In this document: in pieces, positions 29,676 through 32,009 of the stretch | How the letters are laid out: every line of letters starts with the position of its first letter | Numbering within the stretch: the stretch's first letter is position 1 | Origin: Clostridium sp. | Lineage (GTDB): Bacteria; Bacillota_A; Clostridia; Lachnospirales; Lachnospiraceae | Reading direction: 5' to 3' | Length of the DNA stretch: 32,009 nucleotides | Assembly: GCA_023666975.1 (NCBI GenBank) | Contig: JAMPAW010000027.1 | Span: forward strand, 1 to 32,009 | The notes under the pieces: generated by a model | Told to the model about the DNA's origin: nothing | What the model saw: the letters and a program-made list of their open reading frames with translations, nothing else | Database searches by the model: none | Program-made: the position numbers and the translations under genes

Positions 29676-30862
29676 TTCTTTCTCCTAATTTCTGTATTCT
29701 CTGCTCTCAATTCCCGTATAAATTCACCCAGTCTTCCAATTGCCACCTTTAACTCCTCCAGCGAGTAAGCATAGGATATTCGCAAAAATCCCTCCCCGCA
29801 CGCTCCAAAGGCATCGCCGGGCACCACCGCTAATTTTTGGCTGTTTAACAGTCTGGTGGCAAACTCCTCCGAAGACAATCCAAATTCCTTTATGCAGGGA
29901 AAGATATAAAATGCTCCTAACGGTTCAAAGCAGGGCAGTTCCATTTCCTTAAACGCATGAAGCAGATATTTTCTCCTCTGGTCATACGATTCCCGCATAT
30001 TTTCCACGTCCCGCTGACAATCCCGCAAAGCCGAAACCGCCGCATACTGACTGGTGGTCGGTGCACACATAATTGCATACTGATGCACCTTTGTCATCTG
30101 TTCCATAATCATGGCAGGACCGAGCGCATATCCCAGCCGCCAGCCGGTCATGGCAAAGGCCTTGGAAAAACCGCTGATTACAATTGTCCGCTCCCGCATT
30201 CCCGGCAGCGAAGCGATACTCACATGACCGCTGTTATAAGTCAGTTCCGCATATATCTCGTCAGAGATAACATAAAGGTCATTCCGAATGACAACTTCGG
30301 CAACAGCCTCCAAGTCCTCTCTGGTCATAATGGCACCGGTCGGATTATTGGGATAGGACAACATCAACAGTTTCGTCTTCTCCGTGACTGCGTCCTCCAG
30401 CTCCTGCTTCGTCAGCCGGAAATGGTTTTCGTTTTTCAACGGAATGGTCACCGGAACACCTCCGGCCAAATCCACACAGGGCACATAAGACACAAAACAT
30501 GGCTCCGGCACAATGACCTCATCACCCGGATTCACCATGGCCCTCAACGCCACATCAATCCCCTCACTGCCTCCCACCGTCAGCAAAGCCTCCGTTTTCG
30601 GATTATAGGCGACATGAAACCGCTTGTCCATGTACTCACAAATTGCCTGGCGAAGCTCCAATAGTCCGGCATTAGATGTATAAAAAGTTCTCCCTCTCTC
30701 CAACGAGTAAATCCCCTCTTCGCGGACACTCCACGGTGTATCAAAATCAGGCTCTCCAACGCCCAAAGAAATTGCCTCCGGCATCTCGCTTACAATGTCA
30801 AAAAACTTTCGTATCCCGGACGGTTTCATCTTAATCACTTTATCGGATAGTGGATTTTTCAT
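29672..30862 (-). CDS. Class I/II PLP-dependent aminotransferase
   Basis: This 396-residue fold-type I aminotransferase has PLP-binding Lys at 234 in ISGFSKAFAMTGWR, SEGIDVAL for phosphate binding, LSYPNNPTG and the SDEIYAELTY segment with the Asp that pairs with the pyridine nitrogen. An Arg for the substrate carboxylate is in GFLRISYAYS. It groups by look with PatA/AraT-type aspartate or aromatic aminotransferases; the substrate cannot be fixed. It is coupled by 4-base overlaps to the Lrp/AsnC gene before it and to trmL after it. Pairing with an Lrp-type regulator suggests amino-acid-responsive control. Confidence 0.9.
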   Translation of the reverse strand: MKNPLSDKVIKMKPSGIRKFFDIVSEMPEAISLGVGEPDFDTPWSVREEGIYSLERGRTFYTSNAGLLELRQAICEYMDKRFHVAYNPKTEALLTVGGSEGIDVALRAMVNPGDEVIVPEPCFVSYVPCVDLAGGVPVTIPLKNENHFRLTKQELEDAVTEKTKLLMLSYPNNPTGAIMTREDLEAVAEVVIRNDLYVISDEIYAELTYNSGHVSIASLPGMRERTIVISGFSKAFAMTGWRLGYALGPAMIMEQMTKVHQYAIMCAPTTSQYAAVSALRDCQRDVENMRESYDQRRKYLLHAFKEMELPCFEPLGAFYIFPCIKEFGLSSEEFATRLLNSQKLAVVPGDAFGACGEGFLRISYAYSLEELKVAIGRLGEFIRELRAENTEIRRKK

Positions 30863-31350
30863 GCCGTCACCACCTGTCTTTCATCTTTTTTCTGCTGTTC
30901 GATTTTCGTTCCTGCTTCCTTATATTTCTTGAGCACAAAATGAGTCGACGTACTCAAGACACCCTCCATAGGTGCCAGCTTTCTCGCCACAAACTGCGCT
31001 ACCTCTTTCATCGTCTTTCCCTCGATAAATACCGTCATATCAAATCCACCAGACATCAGATACAGGGAGGTTACCTCCTCATAGTTATAAATGCGCTCTG
31101 CCACCCGGTCAAACCCCTGCCCTCTCTGCGGCTGAACCTTGACCTCAATCAATGCCGTTACCCGCTCTGTATCCGTTTTGTCCCAGTTAATTACCGTATT
31201 ATAGCCGCAAATGATCTGCTCCTGCTCCATGTCGTGAATCGTATTAATCACGATAGATTCGTCTATGCCAAGAACAGTGGCCATGTCTGCTGTAGCCATC
31301 TTAGAATTATTCTCAATCAGTTTTAATATTTTGGTTCTTTCCTTCTGCAT
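30859..31350 (-). CDS. Lrp/AsnC family transcriptional regulator
   Basis: This 163-residue regulator has an N-terminal helix-turn-helix (about 5-55, ATADMATVLGIDESIVINTI) and a C-terminal RAM/AsnC ligand-binding domain (about 65-145, with VTSLYLMSGGFDMTVFIEG). The ATG at 31350 is preferred over the one at 31356 because AAAGGAG then lies 7 bases upstream, not 1. Its stop overlaps the ATG of the aminotransferase gene (ATGA). It probably senses an amino acid and controls this operon, but no operator is within view. Confidence 0.9.
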   Translation of the reverse strand: MQKERTKILKLIENNSKMATADMATVLGIDESIVINTIHDMEQEQIICGYNTVINWDKTDTERVTALIEVKVQPQRGQGFDRVAERIYNYEEVTSLYLMSGGFDMTVFIEGKTMKEVAQFVARKLAPMEGVLSTSTHFVLKKYKEAGTKIEQQKKDERQVVTA

Positions 31351-31369
31351 GTTCATTCTCCTTTACCTT

Positions 31370-32009
31370 TCAGACGGGCAGCGGCTGCCCGTAAAATACC
31401 GCATTCAACGCATCTCCTTTCGGCGGGTTCAGAAATCGCTCCTCATCTCCCAGCAAAATCTTACGCTCTGCCGAATCCATCGTTTTCCCCAATATCACTG
31501 CCTCTATTCCTGCCCCGTTCATCTTTTCGATAAACAGTTCTCCATTTCTTACGACGAGCAAAAGACTGCCTTGGCCGTTCATCAAATAAGGGTTGAGGTC
31601 AAAATATTCGGAAATCTCGATGATTTCCTGCTTAACCGGTATTGCTTCTATCGGAATCTCTGCACCACAGCCACAGGCTGACAACAGCTGCCATAATGCG
31701 CCAAATATCCCCCCGTTGGACACATCATGAGCCGCATAAATACATTCACGAAGTTCTCCGTTCTCCTCCAAAATTTGCAGCTCCGGCATCAGCGAGGTAT
31801 GCTGTAAATAATCCGCAGCAGCAGCTATATAACTTTCCGGATAGCGGCTTAAAAGCTCTTCCCTGCGCAGCTTGGCGAGAATCGCCCCACCGTAAAGTCC
31901 CGCCCATTTTGTCATCACGATATCCAGATTCGCCGTCACCTCCTTGTGGCGGTTTTCCCACAGCTTCTCCCCATACACCGTTACCACCACGGTCGGGGAA
32001 ACAACGGAC
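31370..32009 (-). CDS. AIR synthase-related protein, HypE-like C-terminal part (cut by window end)
   Basis: The gene runs off the right edge: the frame is open through 32009, and the start lies outside. The 212 visible residues match the C-terminal part of AIR-synthase/HypE/ThiL-type ATP-binding proteins: GGAILAKLRREEL, CIYAAHDVSNGGIFGALWQL and NPYLMNGQGSLLLVV, followed by a glycine-poor tail. HypE dehydrates a thiocarbamate to cyanide for hydrogenase assembly, but the diagnostic C-terminal cysteine of true HypE is not present at the end here, so a generic AIR-synthase-like enzyme is the safer call. It ends 19 bases before the Lrp/AsnC gene and is probably the upstream part of the same operon. 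Confidence 0.75.
   Translation of the reverse strand, partial: SVVSPTVVVTVYGEKLWENRHKEVTANLDIVMTKWAGLYGGAILAKLRREELLSRYPESYIAAAADYLQHTSLMPELQILEENGELRECIYAAHDVSNGGIFGALWQLLSACGCGAEIPIEAIPVKQEIIEISEYFDLNPYLMNGQGSLLLVVRNGELFIEKMNGAGIEAVILGKTMDSAERKILLGDEERFLNPPKGDALNAVFYGQPLPV

Noticed and set aside
29957..30664. 235-codon open frame on the plus strand opposite the aminotransferase
   Set aside because: It is antisense to a gene with all family motifs intact, rich in H, R and Q as expected from a shadow frame, and without a ribosome site.
31370..31990. GTG 31990 as the start of the AIR-synthase-like gene
   Set aside because: The frame stays open to the window edge with protein-like sequence, and only the C-terminal part of the family is present, so the gene is simply cut by the window.

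Overview
The window looks like chromosome of a strictly anaerobic, low-to-mid GC Gram-positive bacterium, most probably a Lachnospiraceae-type Clostridium relative. The basis is strong AGGAGG-type ribosome sites, a rubrerythrin, a T-box element before ileS, a Gram-positive-type LexA box, an AraM/EgsA-like dehydrogenase, MutS2 plus YhaM, and a small coiled-coil protein of a kind common in that family. No species is claimed. No tRNA, rRNA, CRISPR array or intact insertion sequence was seen. No gene-free stretch exceeds 300 bases; the longest (1063-1327 and 6643-6938) hold divergent promoters.

Layout. 0-6.7 kb: small coiled-coil protein, rubrerythrin, then (+) a lipoprotein and a glycerol-1-phosphate dehydrogenase-like protein; (-) an ECF sigma factor with its DUF4179 membrane partner and a probable autoregulated promoter; a decayed Rpn/PD-(D/E)XK transposase-like gene; VanZ-family and zinc-ribbon proteins. 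6.9-13.2 kb (+): a pfkA-like gene with unusual active-site residues, then a five-gene ABC-2 efflux operon (ATPase, two permeases, NarL-type histidine kinase and response regulator) with a candidate operator upstream. 13.2-14.9 kb: an AT-rich toxin-antitoxin pair, an MqsR-like toxin with an antitoxin that joins an MqsA-like zinc finger and HTH to a Panacea/SocA (DUF4065) domain, next to the remnant of another gene. 14.9-17.0 kb (-): Gfo/Idh oxidoreductase, MmcQ/YjbR and membrane-protein operon whose promoter lies inside the ileS terminator. 17.1-20.4 kb (-): type 2 ileS behind a shortened T-box leader. 20.5-23.5 kb (-): AT-rich BcgI-like restriction-modification island with a perfect LexA/SOS palindrome at its transcription start. 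23.6-32.0 kb (-): a tightly packed run from an AIR-synthase-like gene (cut by the window end) through Lrp/AsnC regulator, aminotransferase, trmL, mutS2, OmpR-type response regulator, histidine kinase and YhaM exonuclease.

The most interesting items are the SOS box on the restriction-modification promoter, the Panacea/MqsA hybrid antitoxin with its MqsR-like toxin, the T-box leader with no visible Stem I, and the Asn-to-Arg and His-to-Tyr changes in the phosphofructokinase. All family assignments were made by reading motifs, without database searches.
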